This document shows positions 1-8,479 of a DNA stretch of 64,000 nucleotides, piece after piece. Position 1 is the first letter of the stretch; every line of letters begins with the position of its first letter. Source of the stretch: Bradyrhizobium semiaridum (lineage in GTDB: Bacteria; Pseudomonadota; Alphaproteobacteria; Rhizobiales; Xanthobacteraceae); contig NZ_JAGKJJ010000008.1 in NCBI RefSeq assembly GCF_020329505.1, positions 121,235 to 185,234 on the forward strand, read 5' to 3'. Both the position numbers and the translations under genes were made by a program. The notes under the pieces were generated by a model. That model was not told where the DNA came from, did no database searches, and worked only from the letters and a program-made list of their open reading frames with translations.

Positions 1-33
1 CCAGATATTATACCCTATCCGGAAACCCGATCC

Positions 34-1518
34 ATGAATGCACCTGCCGCCCCCCACAAACTAATCAAAGGCGCGACCGGCGACTGGGAAGTCGTGATCG
101 GCATGGAGATCCATGCCCAGGTCACCTCGAATGCAAAACTGTTCTCAGGCGCGTCGACCGCGTTCGGCGGCGAGCCCAACAGCCACGTCTCGCTGGTCGA
201 CGCCGCGATGCCGGGCATGCTGCCCGTGATCAACGAGGAGTGCGTCCGCCAGGCCGTGCGCACCGGCCTCGGGCTCAACGCCAAGATCAACCTGCGCTCG
301 GTTTTCGACCGGAAAAATTATTTCTATCCGGACCTGCCGCAGGGCTACCAGATCAGCCAGTACAAATCGCCGATCGTCGGCGAGGGCGAGGTCGAGCTCG
401 AGCTCGACGGTGGCCGCAGCGTCACGATCAGCATCGAGCGGCTGCATCTGGAGCAGGATGCCGGCAAGTTGCTGCACGATCAGTCACCGACAATGACCTA
501 TGTCGACCTCAACCGCTCCGGCGTCGCGCTGATGGAGATCGTCTCCAAGCCCGACATCCGCGACGCGGAGCAAGCCAAGGCCTACGTGACCAAGCTGCGC
601 TCGATCATGCGCTACCTCGGCACCTGCGATGGCGACATGGAGAAGGGCAGCCTGCGCGCCGACGTCAACGTCTCCGTGCGCAAGCCCGGCGGTCCGCTCG
701 GCACCCGCTGCGAGATCAAGAACATGAACTCGGTCAACTTCATCGGCCAGGCGATCGAGTACGAGGCGCGGCGCCAGATCGAGATCATCGAGGACGGCGG
801 CACGATCGAGCAGGAAACCCGGCTGTTCGACCCGAACAAGGGTGAGACGCGCTCGATGCGGTCCAAGGAAGAGGCGCACGACTACCGCTATTTCCCGGAT
901 CCCGATCTGTTGCCGCTGGAGTTCAGCCAGGCCTTCGTCGATGATCTCAAGGCCCATCTGCCGGAACTGCCAGATGAGAAGAAGTCCCGGTTTATCACGG
1001 GCTTCGGTCTCTCATCCTACGATGCGAGCGTGCTGGTCGCCGAGCGCGAGAGCGCCGAGTTCTACGAGGCGGTGCTCACCGGCCTCGCCGACAAGGCACG
1101 CGACGGCAAGCTCGCCGCCAACTGGGTGATCAACGAGCTGTTCGGCCGTCTGAACAAGGAGAGCATGGACATCGCGTCCTCGCCGGTGTCGGCGACGCAG
1201 CTATCCGCGATCGTCGATCTGATCGGCGAGGGAACGATTTCCGGCAAGATCGCCAAGGACTTGTTTGAGATTGTCTGGCAGGAGGGCGGCGATCCGCGCG
1301 CGCTCGTCGAGGCGCGCGGCATGAAGCAGGTCACCGATCTCGGCGCGATCGAGAAGGTGGTCGACGACATCATCGCCGCCAATCCCGACAAGGTCGAGCA
1401 AGCGAAGGCGAAGCCGCAACTGGTCGGCTGGTTCGTCGGTCAGGTGATGAAATCGTCAGGCGGCAAGGCGAACCCACAGGCGGTCAACGATCTCCTGAAG
1501 TCCAAGCTCGGCATCTGA
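34..1518 (+). CDS. gatB: Aspartyl/glutamyl-tRNA amidotransferase subunit B
   Basis: 494 residues, the usual GatB length. GatB is the tRNA-binding kinase subunit of GatCAB, which converts Glu-tRNA(Gln) and Asp-tRNA(Asn) to the amidated forms in the cytoplasm. The N-terminal catalytic domain has the family motif GMEIHAQV near residue 23 and continues through EIVSKPDIR and [10 protein letters not shown]. The C-terminal YqeY-like tail ends with [17 protein letters not shown]. The ATG at 34 gives a full-length N-terminus. The left edge cuts the upstream region, so gatA or gatC cannot be seen. Family assignment is firm; an operon with gatA is only inference. Confidence 0.97.
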   Translation: MNAPAAPHKLIKGATGDWEVVIGMEIHAQVTSNAKLFSGASTAFGGEPNSHVSLVDAAMPGMLPVINEECVRQAVRTGLGLNAKINLRSVFDRKNYFYPDLPQGYQISQYKSPIVGEGEVELELDGGRSVTISIERLHLEQDAGKLLHDQSPTMTYVDLNRSGVALMEIVSKPDIRDAEQAKAYVTKLRSIMRYLGTCDGDMEKGSLRADVNVSVRKPGGPLGTRCEIKNMNSVNFIGQAIEYEARRQIEIIEDGGTIEQETRLFDPNKGETRSMRSKEEAHDYRYFPDPDLLPLEFSQAFVDDLKAHLPELPDEKKSRFITGFGLSSYDASVLVAERESAEFYEAVLTGLADKARDGKLAANWVINELFGRLNKESMDIASSPVSATQLSAIVDLIGEGTISGKIAKDLFEIVWQEGGDPRALVEARGMKQVTDLGAIEKVVDDIIAANPDKVEQAKAKPQLVGWFVGQVMKSSGGKANPQAVNDLLKSKLGI

Positions 1519-2116
1519 ACCAGGCGGACAACGACGTTGGCTGCGGCGCATGATCGATCCCGATCATGCGCTCGCGCCGTCTCCTCGGCGTCGCCGCATG
1601 CGCGTGAACGCGACGTAATCCCGCCTCACACCCTCCCTCGATCGTCGCATCGACGCGCTCGCCGCCGAATCGCCGGAGCCGTGGTTGGACCGGGAATCGG
1701 GTTCTGATGACCTCAGACGAGGCAAAACAGGGCTTACCCACGAAAATATTTTCGTTGCCAAAAATTGCGACTCGGAGGTCGTGACGCGCCGTTTCACGTC
1801 GTCGCTTCCGACTCAACGCAACGACGAATGCGTTTCGCTCCGTCGAATGCAAATTCAGGAAAAGCCTGCAATACAAGCGTTTCCCGCGACGTTGACAAAT
1901 GCCGATGTCGGCGGCGTCTGCATTTCTTGCATCGTCGCGCGAACGCATCGTCGATTTGTTCGGCGGTGCGCGCTGCGCGCAGACGCACCGCTGCGTCAAC
2001 ACTTCCTTAAGCGGGACACTGTTTTTTTTGGCCTGTTGGTGTATTCGGGAAGTAGTGCATATCGATTCCCGAGTGCACGCAGCGAAGTAGAGCCATCTCA
2101 CATACTGGAGGGCAAC
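1519..2116. other. Intergenic region, no supported gene
   Basis: About 600 bases between gatB and the Lys-rich small gene. An open frame runs through from 1685 in phase with the small gene, but its residues are low-complexity and Arg/Cys-rich, and the good ribosome-binding site is at the internal ATG at 2117. I see no tRNA, terminator with a T-tract, or repeat. The promoter of the small gene should lie here but I cannot place it. Confidence 0.5.
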
Positions 2117-2209
2117 ATGGCTAAGAAGGCAAAGAAGGCGAAGAAGGCGAAGAGCGCAGTGAAGAAGACTGCGAAGAAGACCCGCAAGGTCGCCAAGAAG
2201 AAGAAGTAA
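2117..2209 (+). CDS. 30-residue Lys/Ala-rich histone H1-like small protein
   Basis: A tiny gene whose product is almost entirely Lys and Ala (MAKKAKKAKKAKSAV, then KKTAKKTRKVAKKKK), with 17 Lys and 1 Arg in 30 residues. The start is set by GGAGG at 2107-2111, five bases before the ATG. The composition resembles histone H1/HU C-terminal tails, so binding to DNA or RNA is a reasonable inference; no catalytic domain is possible at this length. A hairpin follows the stop directly, consistent with a monocistronic unit. The function is unknown and the family is not one I can name. Confidence 0.7.
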   Translation: MAKKAKKAKKAKSAVKKTAKKTRKVAKKKK

Positions 2210-2210
2210 G

Positions 2211-2246
2211 CCTCTCGCCTCGAGAGGTTCGCCGGCGGAAGCCGGC
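2211..2246 (+). terminator. Double hairpin after the Lys-rich gene
   Basis: A 7-bp perfect stem CCTCTCG/CGAGAGG (2211-2227) directly follows the stop, and a second stem GCCGGC/GCCGGC (2231-2246) follows it. There is no T-tract, so Rho-independent termination is uncertain; it may stabilise the 3' end instead. Confidence 0.4.
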
Positions 2247-3035
2247 ACGTCGCGAGAGCCACGGGCGGACTGCTGAGAGGCACATCCATCTAGGCTCTAG
2301 CTGACGAAAGAGGGTGTCGGCGAGACATCAGGTCAAACGGCTGGATCGAATTTCGGAGAGGGCCCCTTTCCCAAACCGGTCCGGCAGAAGAACCAGAGAT
2401 TTCTTCGTTCGGTGCGGAGCCCCGTTTGGTTCCGCAATTTCACCGGCAGCAGTGCCGGGCTGAAATCTGGTCCTGACGTGTTCGCCGACCCCCTCGATCC
2501 GGCGGCAAGCGCAATCCGCGCCCCGGTCATTATTTTCCCCAAAGCCAGTTCGATATCGTCACGCGGCCTCCAGGCCGGGTCGGTCGTTGTGCTTGCGCAG
2601 CCCGAGGCACGTGCCGCCACCCGCGTTCCGTCCGGCCGACGGTCTCCTCCGTCAATCTCAAGCTAACCGCCCGCGGTGTTCGCCGCGACGCTGCCGACGC
2701 GCGGCCATTCTCTGCAATGGTTATCGTTGTCCCAAAGGCAAGGGTAAACCGGCGTTCATGAATGCCAAGAAGTGCCTGCGGCACAGGCACTTCTGCGATT
2801 CCCGGAAGCCGTGTCCGCGCGGCGGATTTACATCCCGTTCATCGCGATACTTAAACCGCTCTTCAAATTTGATGGGCCATATTCGCTTCAACAAGCCGGC
2901 AAACGGCAGACGCTGATCCAAGGATTAGCGCGGCGCATGATCGGAAGATTGGCGCGGGGAGACAGAAGGCGTTTTGACAGTGGACGGGGGCCGCGCTCGG
3001 GGGAGGGCGGCCAAACAACAATAAGGGGAAAGACG
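2247..3035. other. Intergenic region with one strong inverted repeat
   Basis: About 790 bases between the Lys-rich gene and the Sel1-like gene. The Sel1-like frame is open back to 2772, but that stretch is unlike a protein and the good ribosome-binding site is at 3036. Apart from the hairpin at 2768-2794 I see no gene, tRNA or mobile element. Confidence 0.5.
2768..2794. repeat. 11-bp perfect inverted repeat (hairpin) in intergenic DNA
   Basis: AGAAGTGCCTG (2768-2778) pairs perfectly with CAGGCACTTCT (2784-2794) around the 5-base loop CGGCA. No T-tract follows, so it is not a standard terminator. It could be part of a small RNA, a protein-binding palindrome or an mRNA leader structure. Confidence 0.55.
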
Positions 3036-3302
3036 ATGTTTCAGGGCTTTATCGATCAGGACAGCGCCATTCCGGTTGCGGCGACCGCGATCCAGGACGT
3101 GCTGTTCGAGCGCGGACTGTATTGGGCCAGCGGCCGCTCCGGCGTCGTCAACCTCGTCGCGGCGCACAAATGGTTCAACCTGGCGGCGCTCAAGGGACGC
3201 ACTGATGCGATCGCGCACCGCCGCGAAGTTGCCGAGCAGATGTCGGAGTCCGACATCGCCGCTGCGCAGCGTGAAGCCCGCGCCTGGATGTCGACGAACT
3301 AA
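3036..3302 (+). CDS. Small Sel1/TPR-like repeat protein
   Basis: 88 residues starting MFQGFIDQDSAIPVAA. The middle and end (AHKWFNLAALKGRTDA, then an Ala/Glu-rich helix with EQMSESDIAAAQREA) match the end of Sel1-like repeats, where a helix pair is followed by a closing helix. Such proteins are usually protein-interaction adaptors; no enzyme motif is present and no signal peptide is visible. The ATG at 3036 was chosen because AAGGGGAAAG lies just upstream and the frame upstream does not look coding. A UUCG-loop terminator follows at 3331-3352, so it is probably transcribed alone. Confidence 0.8.
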   Translation: MFQGFIDQDSAIPVAATAIQDVLFERGLYWASGRSGVVNLVAAHKWFNLAALKGRTDAIAHRREVAEQMSESDIAAAQREARAWMSTN

Positions 3303-3330
3303 GCTCACTGCGTTCGTTTGGCTTTGCCTT

Positions 3331-3352
3331 GGGGGCCTTCGGGCCCCTTTGT
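3331..3352 (+). terminator. Rho-independent terminator with TTCG tetraloop
   Basis: GGGGCC (3332-3337), loop TTCG, GGCCCC (3342-3347), then TTTGT. It lies between the Sel1-like gene and the convergent MFS gene and could serve the plus-strand gene. Confidence 0.7.
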
Positions 3353-3413
3353 CATGTCTGGGCGCCGCGATCCGACGAAGGGTCGCGTAGCCCAGACGGC
3401 CGGTTGCCGGGCG

Positions 3414-4664
3414 TTATGATCGAACCGGCGAGGCGGTTCGCATCGTGGCCGCCGCGATCAGTGCGGCAACGATGTTGGCGGCCGCGCTGATCGCAACCGG
3501 AATGACGTAGCTGTGGCTGAAGTCGAACACGAAGCCTGCGGCGCTCGGGCCCAGCAGCGTGCCGATCGCGACGCTGGTGTAGAGCAGGCCGATGATGCCG
3601 CTGACATGGCGGCCGCCGAAATGATCGGTGACGACGGCGGGCAGGATCGCGACCCAGCCGCCATAGAACACGCCGAACAGCAACGCGAAGGCTACGAGCG
3701 ACCAAAACCCGCCGGCACCAGCCCAGATCGCCAGCGAGACGGCCATCCCGGCGTACATCGCGATCAGGAACGCGTCCCGGCCGACGCGGTCGGCGATCCC
3801 GCCCAGGAAGAAGCGGCCGGCCGTGCTGCCGACGCCGATCAGTCCGAGCAGCACGGCGGCGGTGGTCGCCGTCACCTGATGATCGACGGCATAGGGCACG
3901 AGATGGACGAAAGGCACGAACACGCCGAACGCGCTGATCAGGCACGCCGCGTAGAGCCCGGCAAAGCGCAGCGTCCGTACCGCATCGCGGATCGAGACGC
4001 CGTGACGGACCTGTGCGCTTCCGCCAGCTTCAAGGGGATCGCCGTCCGGTCCGGTTCCATGACCGCGCGGATCGTCGGCGATCAGCAGCGATGACCCGAC
4101 GCCGGTCACGGCAGCCAGGATGCCCAGCACGAGATAGGCGTCGCGCCAGCCGATGGCTGCGATCAGCCAGGTCGCGAGCGGCGGCATCACCAGCGTGCCG
4201 ACGCCGATGCCGCTGACTGCGAGGCCCGACGCGAAACCGCGCCGCCGGACGAACCAGCGCTGCACGGCGCCGAGCGTCGGGACATAGGCGCAGCCGACTC
4301 CGGCGCCGATGCCGATGCTGTAGGCGGCATAAACCTGCAGGATGGTCTGGGCGCGGCTGGCGAACAACAGACCGAGACCGACCAGCGCCATGCCGAGTGC
4401 TGCGAGCCTGCGCGCGCCCCAGCGGTCGGCCAGCGGGCCCGAGATCACGCCGAGGCCGAAATACAGGAAGCCGGCCAAGGAGAACACCAGCGACACGGTG
4501 CCGCGCGAGGCACCGAACTCGCGTTGCAGCGACTCTACGAAGGACGAGAAGGTGTAGGCGCTGCCAAACCCGATGAAGGTCACGATGAAGGCCGCTGTCA
4601 CGACGTACCAGCCGTAGAATGGCTTTGCCTTGCGACGGCCGGTGCTCACGGCTGTGCTTCTCAT
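3414..4664 (-). CDS. MFS transporter, monocarboxylate/oxalate-formate antiporter-like
   Basis: 416 residues with about 12 hydrophobic segments and the two-half MFS layout. The loop between helices 2 and 3 carries the family motif as GPLADRWGARR, and the second half repeats it as GGIADRVGRDA. The N-terminal FYGWYVVTAAF is typical of the OFA/monocarboxylate group, so the substrate may be an organic acid, which is inference. The ATG at 4664 was chosen over an upstream in-frame start because it overlaps the stop of the thioesterase gene as ATGA (4661-4664), indicating translational coupling. The two genes therefore form an operon read from the divergent promoter facing the LysR gene. Confidence 0.88.
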   Translation of the reverse strand: MRSTAVSTGRRKAKPFYGWYVVTAAFIVTFIGFGSAYTFSSFVESLQREFGASRGTVSLVFSLAGFLYFGLGVISGPLADRWGARRLAALGMALVGLGLLFASRAQTILQVYAAYSIGIGAGVGCAYVPTLGAVQRWFVRRRGFASGLAVSGIGVGTLVMPPLATWLIAAIGWRDAYLVLGILAAVTGVGSSLLIADDPRGHGTGPDGDPLEAGGSAQVRHGVSIRDAVRTLRFAGLYAACLISAFGVFVPFVHLVPYAVDHQVTATTAAVLLGLIGVGSTAGRFFLGGIADRVGRDAFLIAMYAGMAVSLAIWAGAGGFWSLVAFALLFGVFYGGWVAILPAVVTDHFGGRHVSGIIGLLYTSVAIGTLLGPSAAGFVFDFSHSYVIPVAISAAANIVAALIAAATMRTASPVRS

Positions 4665-5113
4665 GATGGCTCCGATCGTGTTGGGTGGCTGTGTGCGTTG
4701 ACCGGCGGGTAGAGCAGCATCTGCGTGCAGCGGAACAGCGCGATGGTCTTTCCGGTGACCTCGCTGCGGATCTCGGCATCCCACACCTGGGTCGTGCGTC
4801 CGGCATGGACGAGGCGCGCATCGCAGCTCACCGCTCCCTGGCGCGCGGTGCCGATGAAGTTGGTCTTCAGCTCTCCAGTCGCGAAGCCGCTTGCACCTTC
4901 CGGCAAGGATGCGAGACAGCCGAAGCCGCAGGCGGTGTCGGCGAGCGCGACGATGGTCGCGCTATGCAGGAGGCCGTGCGGCGAAAAATGTCTTGCCGTG
5001 ATCTCGAAGCGGCCACGGACCAGACCGTAACCGGCTTCGATCCAGCGAAACTCCAGCAGGCCCGGCAGGCTGCCGGCTTGCGAGGCATTGATCTGATCGA
5101 TGCGCGTGCTCAT
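4661..5113 (-). CDS. PaaI-family hotdog thioesterase
   Basis: 150 residues. The segment HGLLHSATIVALADTACG is the characteristic hotdog helix with the HG(x)-D/A pattern of PaaI-like acyl-CoA thioesterases, followed by a strand TGELKTNFIGTARQG as in YdiI/PaaI. The expected reaction is hydrolysis of a small aryl- or acyl-CoA ester in the cytoplasm. It is the first gene of a two-gene operon with the MFS transporter and diverges from a LysR regulator. A TAGAAAATCTA element lies 16 bases upstream of its ATG. The particular CoA ester cannot be read from the sequence. Confidence 0.88.
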   Translation of the reverse strand: MSTRIDQINASQAGSLPGLLEFRWIEAGYGLVRGRFEITARHFSPHGLLHSATIVALADTACGFGCLASLPEGASGFATGELKTNFIGTARQGAVSCDARLVHAGRTTQVWDAEIRSEVTGKTIALFRCTQMLLYPPVNAHSHPTRSEPS

Positions 5114-5128
5114 GCGGCTTCTATGGAA

Positions 5129-5146
5129 CTAGAAAATCTAATCTGG
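5129..5146. promoter_or_regulatory. Operator-like element, copy 1 (TAGAAAATCTAAT)
   Basis: CTAGAAAATCTAATCTGG, with the dyad TAGA-AAA-TCTA, lies 16 bases before the thioesterase ATG. The same 12-base core TAGAAAATCTAA recurs at 5250-5261 in front of the LysR gene. A paired near-palindrome in a divergent lysR intergenic region is the expected layout of the regulator's binding sites. Confidence 0.6.
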
Positions 5147-5244
5147 CCGGCAAGACGCACTGCCTTGCGTGGCCGGTTACCGAAGGATATCCTGATAAAT
5201 GGATCGGGAAGCGCAGAGCCGCAAACCAGAATTCCTGCGCATTT

Positions 5245-5262
5245 CAGATTAGAAAATCTAAG
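5245..5262. promoter_or_regulatory. Operator-like element, copy 2 (TTAGAAAATCTAA)
   Basis: CAGATTAGAAAATCTAAG ends two bases before the LysR ATG at 5265, so a bound protein would cover the translation start region. TTAGA-AAA-TCTAA is a perfect 5-bp-arm dyad. No Shine-Dalgarno sequence is visible there. Autorepression is an inference from position. Confidence 0.6.
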
Positions 5263-5264
5263 CC

Positions 5265-6167
5265 ATGGAGCAGAAGCTTCCGCCCCTGAATGCGCTCAAG
5301 GCGTTCGAAGCCGCCGCCCGCCATCTCTCGGTGAAGCTCGCGGCCGAGGAATTGTGCGTGACGCCTGGCGCAGTCAGCCAGATGCTCAAGACACTCGAAC
5401 TGCATCTCGGCACGAAACTGTTCGAGCGGGTGCCGCGCGGCATCTATCTCACCGACGCCGGGCGCGACTATCTGCCGTCGATCCGCAACGCGTTTCGCCA
5501 GATCGCGGAAGCCTCGCGCCGTGTCGCGGCCTCGAACGATGCCGGCGTGCTCACCGTCAGCGTGACGCCGTTCTTTGCATCGGCCTGGCTGGTACCGCGC
5601 ATGGCCTCGTTCCAGCATGCGCATCCCGAGATCGATTTGCAGATCGTCACCGGCAACGCGCTGGTGGACTTCTCGCGCAGCGGCATCGACGTCGCGGTGC
5701 GTCACGGCCTTGGCCGCTATCCGGGTCTGCGCAGCGACCGCGTTGTTACCGTCGAGATGGTGGTGGTCGCGGCGCCGTCGCTGGTCGCGCAGCGCGGGCG
5801 GCCGCAATCTCCGGATGACCTAGCGGACTGGCCGCAGGTGCATGACGCCGAGCGCAAGGGATGGAGCCTGTGGTTTCAGAGCAACGGCATCGCGGACGTC
5901 CGCGCGCCGCGCGGGCCATCGTTCGACGATTCCGGTCTTCTCTTGAAGGCGGTGCTGTCGGGGCAGGGCGCGGGGCTGCTGCCGGCAGCGATGGTTGCGA
6001 ATGAAATCCGCGACGGCGCGCTGATCCAGTTGCTTGAGACCGCGCAGATGGAGGAGTTCGCGTATTATCTCGTCTGCCCCGACAACCGGCAGCAGCTCCC
6101 GAAGATCGCGGCGTTCAGGGAGTGGATATTGGGCCCGCTCGCGCAGTCGGCACCGGCGGACCGGTAA
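5265..6167 (+). CDS. LysR-family transcriptional regulator, GcvA-like
   Basis: 300 residues, normal for LysR proteins. The N-terminal winged helix-turn-helix is clear (PPLNALKAFEAAARH, then LAAEELCVTPGAVSQ and LETHLGTKLFER-like residues through LFERVPRGIYLTDAG). The opening PLNALKAFEAAARH is typical of the GcvA branch. The rest is the periplasmic-binding-like effector domain. The gene diverges from the thioesterase/MFS pair, with two copies of TAGAAAATCTAA in the 151-base spacer. The likely role is control of that operon in response to an unknown ligand. GcvA-group proteins are reported to recognise CTAAT-containing sites, and CTAAT is present in copy 1. Confidence 0.92.
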   Translation: MEQKLPPLNALKAFEAAARHLSVKLAAEELCVTPGAVSQMLKTLELHLGTKLFERVPRGIYLTDAGRDYLPSIRNAFRQIAEASRRVAASNDAGVLTVSVTPFFASAWLVPRMASFQHAHPEIDLQIVTGNALVDFSRSGIDVAVRHGLGRYPGLRSDRVVTVEMVVVAAPSLVAQRGRPQSPDDLADWPQVHDAERKGWSLWFQSNGIADVRAPRGPSFDDSGLLLKAVLSGQGAGLLPAAMVANEIRDGALIQLLETAQMEEFAYYLVCPDNRQQLPKIAAFREWILGPLAQSAPADR

Positions 6168-6181
6168 CTGGCCGCACGCTT

Positions 6182-6526
6182 CTATCGATAGGACACGTTC
6201 GGCGGCACCCCAAAATGCCTGCGGAACATCGCGGAGAAGGCGCTCTGGCTGGCATAGCCGCTGTCGAGCGCGACGTCGACGACCCGTTCGCCGCGCGCCA
6301 GACGCTCGAGTGCGAACAGCAGGTGCGCCTGCTGGCGCCATTCGCCGAAGGTCATGCCGGTCTCCTTTGCGAACAGGCGGTGCATGGTCTTCGACGTCAG
6401 CTTTAATCTGCGGCCGCTCGGATAATCGATCTCCATCGCCGCCATTGGCCGTGTCGTAGCGTGATGGCTGAAATGTCGCGTGATCAGTTCGTCCAGCACG
6501 TCCCAAATTCGCCAGGTGTGGTCATC
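6182..6526 (-). pseudogene. C-terminal fragment of an AraC-family regulator
   Basis: The open frame encodes only the DNA-binding domain of an AraC-type protein. Recognisable parts are LTSKTMHRLFAKETGMTF, the second helix-turn-helix VVDVALDSGYASQSAFSAMF and the ending RRHFGVPPNVSYR. Full AraC regulators are 250-300 residues; this has about 105 from the GTG at 6499. Residues upstream of that GTG (HTWRIWDVLDELI) still look like the family but run into an in-frame TAG at 6527-6529. The N-terminal ligand-binding part is therefore missing. Most likely a decayed gene; a free-standing 105-residue DNA-binding protein is possible but less likely. Confidence 0.7.
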
Positions 6527-6613
6527 CTAGCGTGAGACGGATGACCAGCACCTTGCTAAGTCGCGGCCGATTTGGCACTCTTGACGCGGACCCGTCATCT
6601 TATTGGGGGCGTT

Positions 6614-6874
6614 ATGCATAAGTCATTTCTTGCAATCATTGCCGCGGCCGCTGTGACCGTCGTCGTGTCGTCGACGGCAGCGCGCAGCGCCGAGTATGTG
6701 ATCGGCGACGCGCCGTATCGGCTCGATTACGGCCACGACCGTCCGATCGAAACGGGTTGCCTGAAATGGAATTGGCAGCTGTATCAGTGGCAGGACCTCT
6801 GCCCGGTCTACATCCGTCCCAAGGCCTACATGTACCCACGAGGCGGTCGCGTGGTGCTTCGCACCAGAGGGTGA
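6614..6874 (+). CDS. Small secreted protein of unknown function
   Basis: 86 residues with a clear signal peptide (MHKSFLAIIAAAAVTVVVSS, cleavage probably after ARSA). The mature part is about 60 residues, rich in Tyr and Trp (CLKWNWQLYQWQDLC), with two Cys that could form a disulfide. The ATG at 6614 was chosen for GGGGGC five to ten bases upstream and for the signal peptide it starts. I recognise no family. It sits alone between the AraC fragment and a convergent secreted protein. Confidence 0.7.
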   Translation: MHKSFLAIIAAAAVTVVVSSTAARSAEYVIGDAPYRLDYGHDRPIETGCLKWNWQLYQWQDLCPVYIRPKAYMYPRGGRVVLRTRG

Positions 6875-7015
6875 GGCTGTCTCCCGATGATTTCGCCGCG
6901 TCACGCCGAGCGTGCTGACGCGGTCGCTGCGCGAGAGCATGCGTGACACGCACGACCCGTCGCGCGAAGACAATCCTCAATCAGGACTAAACACTATAGC
7001 GTCGTCCGATCGCGC

Positions 7016-7390
7016 TCAGTGCGCGATGGTGCATGCCACTTGGCTGTGCTTGCCGAAGTTGAGCAGGGCGCTTTCGCCGAAGCCGTCGAGCCAGATGCCG
7101 CGGCCGGCATAGCGATAACCCACGCCCATCGGCACATGCCGCACGTGCACGCCGCCGTGACGGCCGGTGCGAAGCGAGGCCGTCACCACTTCGCCCTCGA
7201 CCGTGACAGCGCGCGGGCACAGCGGATAGTTGCGGCCATTCTCACAGGTGAAGACGATCTCGGAGCAGCTGCCGACCGGTGCTTTCGTGATCAAGCCAAG
7301 GTCCGCCGCCGCTACCGGCGCAGAACTGCCGAATGACGTCACACCCAAAGCCAGAAGGCCAGCGACGGCGTAACGAAAGCGAATATGCAT
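7016..7390 (-). CDS. Secreted protein of unknown function with four cysteines
   Basis: 124 residues. The signal peptide is MHIRFRYAVAGLLALGVTSF, with cleavage near APVAAA. The mature part has Cys at CSEIVFTCENG, PLCPRAVTV and near the C-terminus (VACTIAH), suggesting disulfides in the periplasm or outside. The ATG at 7390 follows GAGGGGGCC; an in-frame extension upstream to 7453 lacks a ribosome-binding site. I recognise no family. Two copies of AAAAATATCC, 23 bases apart, lie upstream at 7429-7438 and 7452-7461 and might be regulatory. Confidence 0.7.
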   Translation of the reverse strand: MHIRFRYAVAGLLALGVTSFGSSAPVAAADLGLITKAPVGSCSEIVFTCENGRNYPLCPRAVTVEGEVVTASLRTGRHGGVHVRHVPMGVGYRYAGRGIWLDGFGESALLNFGKHSQVACTIAH

Positions 7391-7695
7391 CAGGGCCCCC
7401 TCGTGGCGATACACGCGGCAAATCAGTAAAAAATATCCCTGGTAAATGAGCAAAAATATCCTGCAACGTCAAACCCGAGCGGGCCTGGGAGGTCAGGCGG
7501 GGATCGGGTGTTGCAACTTTGCTGCAGTGGATCGGAATTGAACTGGAAGTCGTTTCACGGCGCCGCCGCGCCTTTACTCGCCACAATTGGCCTGCAACTG
7601 GTTGATCGATACCGAATCTCGTCGTGGAGCATTTCTTCACGGACCTGATCCGGACCCACATCGCGAGCGGTCCGGAATTGCTGTTGGGGGCGGGA
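7391..7695. other. Divergent intergenic region with a 10-base direct repeat
   Basis: 305 bases between the divergent secreted-protein genes. AAAAATATCC occurs at 7429-7438 and 7452-7461, about two helical turns apart, upstream of the minus-strand gene. Otherwise no gene is visible. A GTG at 7624 in frame with the next gene lacks a ribosome-binding site. Confidence 0.45.
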
Positions 7696-8250
7696 ATGAT
7701 CGTACGGAATGCCATTGCAGGTTCGTTGCTGACCATGATGATCGTGACGGCGCTGTCGTGCGGTGCCTACGCACAGACGCCGTTGCCGCAGCCGGCAAAG
7801 AGCCGTGACGCGGCCGTGCAGCCCAATCAGGAATCGTTCTCCGGTCCGAGCTTCCGCAAGGGCTTGTGGCGCTTCGTGCGAACGCTCGACATCGTCAGAA
7901 ACGCCAACAAGAACGTCAAGTATCGGGTGGTCAATGCGGAGATGACCCGCTGCGTCGATCCGACCCACGCGATGAAGGCGACCTTCTCGTCGGGATCGGT
8001 CGGGACCTGCGTCTCCGACAAGCCCGAGAAGAACGGCAACCAGTACACCTTCGGACGCCGTTGCGATGTCATGGGCGCCGTCAGCACCGTGATCACGGTG
8101 AGCAGCGACGAGGCCTACACCGAGTTGAACGAGGTGAGCACCGGCGAAAATCCCAGAACCGACATGGTCGTCGCGACGCGGCTTGGCGATTGCGATGAGG
8201 GTGTGGCGGCGGGCGCCGACAAAGCGGCGGCAGCGCGCTTGACCCATTGA
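7696..8250 (+). CDS. Secreted DUF3617-like protein, paralogue 1
   Basis: 184 residues with a signal peptide (MIVRNAIAGSLLTMMIVTAL, cleavage after AYAQ). The mature domain reads FRKGLWRFVRTLDIV, then EMTRCVDPTHAMKATF, CVSDKPEKNGNQYTF, RRCDVMGAVSTVITV and SDEAYTELNEV. The opening G(L/M)W, a C-x-(T/D)-P pattern and a late 'AYTE' strand resemble DUF3617 periplasmic proteins of unknown function. The start at 7696 is preceded by GGGGGCGGGA and begins the signal peptide. The next gene at 8480 is a paralogue of the same length. The role is unknown. Confidence 0.78.
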   Translation: MIVRNAIAGSLLTMMIVTALSCGAYAQTPLPQPAKSRDAAVQPNQESFSGPSFRKGLWRFVRTLDIVRNANKNVKYRVVNAEMTRCVDPTHAMKATFSSGSVGTCVSDKPEKNGNQYTFGRRCDVMGAVSTVITVSSDEAYTELNEVSTGENPRTDMVVATRLGDCDEGVAAGADKAAAARLTH

Positions 8251-8479
8251 TGGGTTGATCCGGCGGCCAGTGTCCGTCGCTGCTCTGACGGAAATTCGAC
8301 AATGAGGGAAACTTAACCGACATCGCTCTTGCGGTGTCCTCTCGGCGCCGGAACCCTGCAAAAACTCAGCTGATTTACGGGAATTTAACGTGAAGCGTCA
8401 TGGAATGGATCCATGCTAGGCTTGCGGGCGTGGCTCCAACCGTGCGGCCGCGGTGGTTCAGCCGATAGGAATCCATCAT

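Noticed and set aside
1685..2209. 174-codon frame running into the Lys-rich gene
   Set aside because: The upstream residues look non-coding and the ribosome-binding site is at the internal ATG at 2117.
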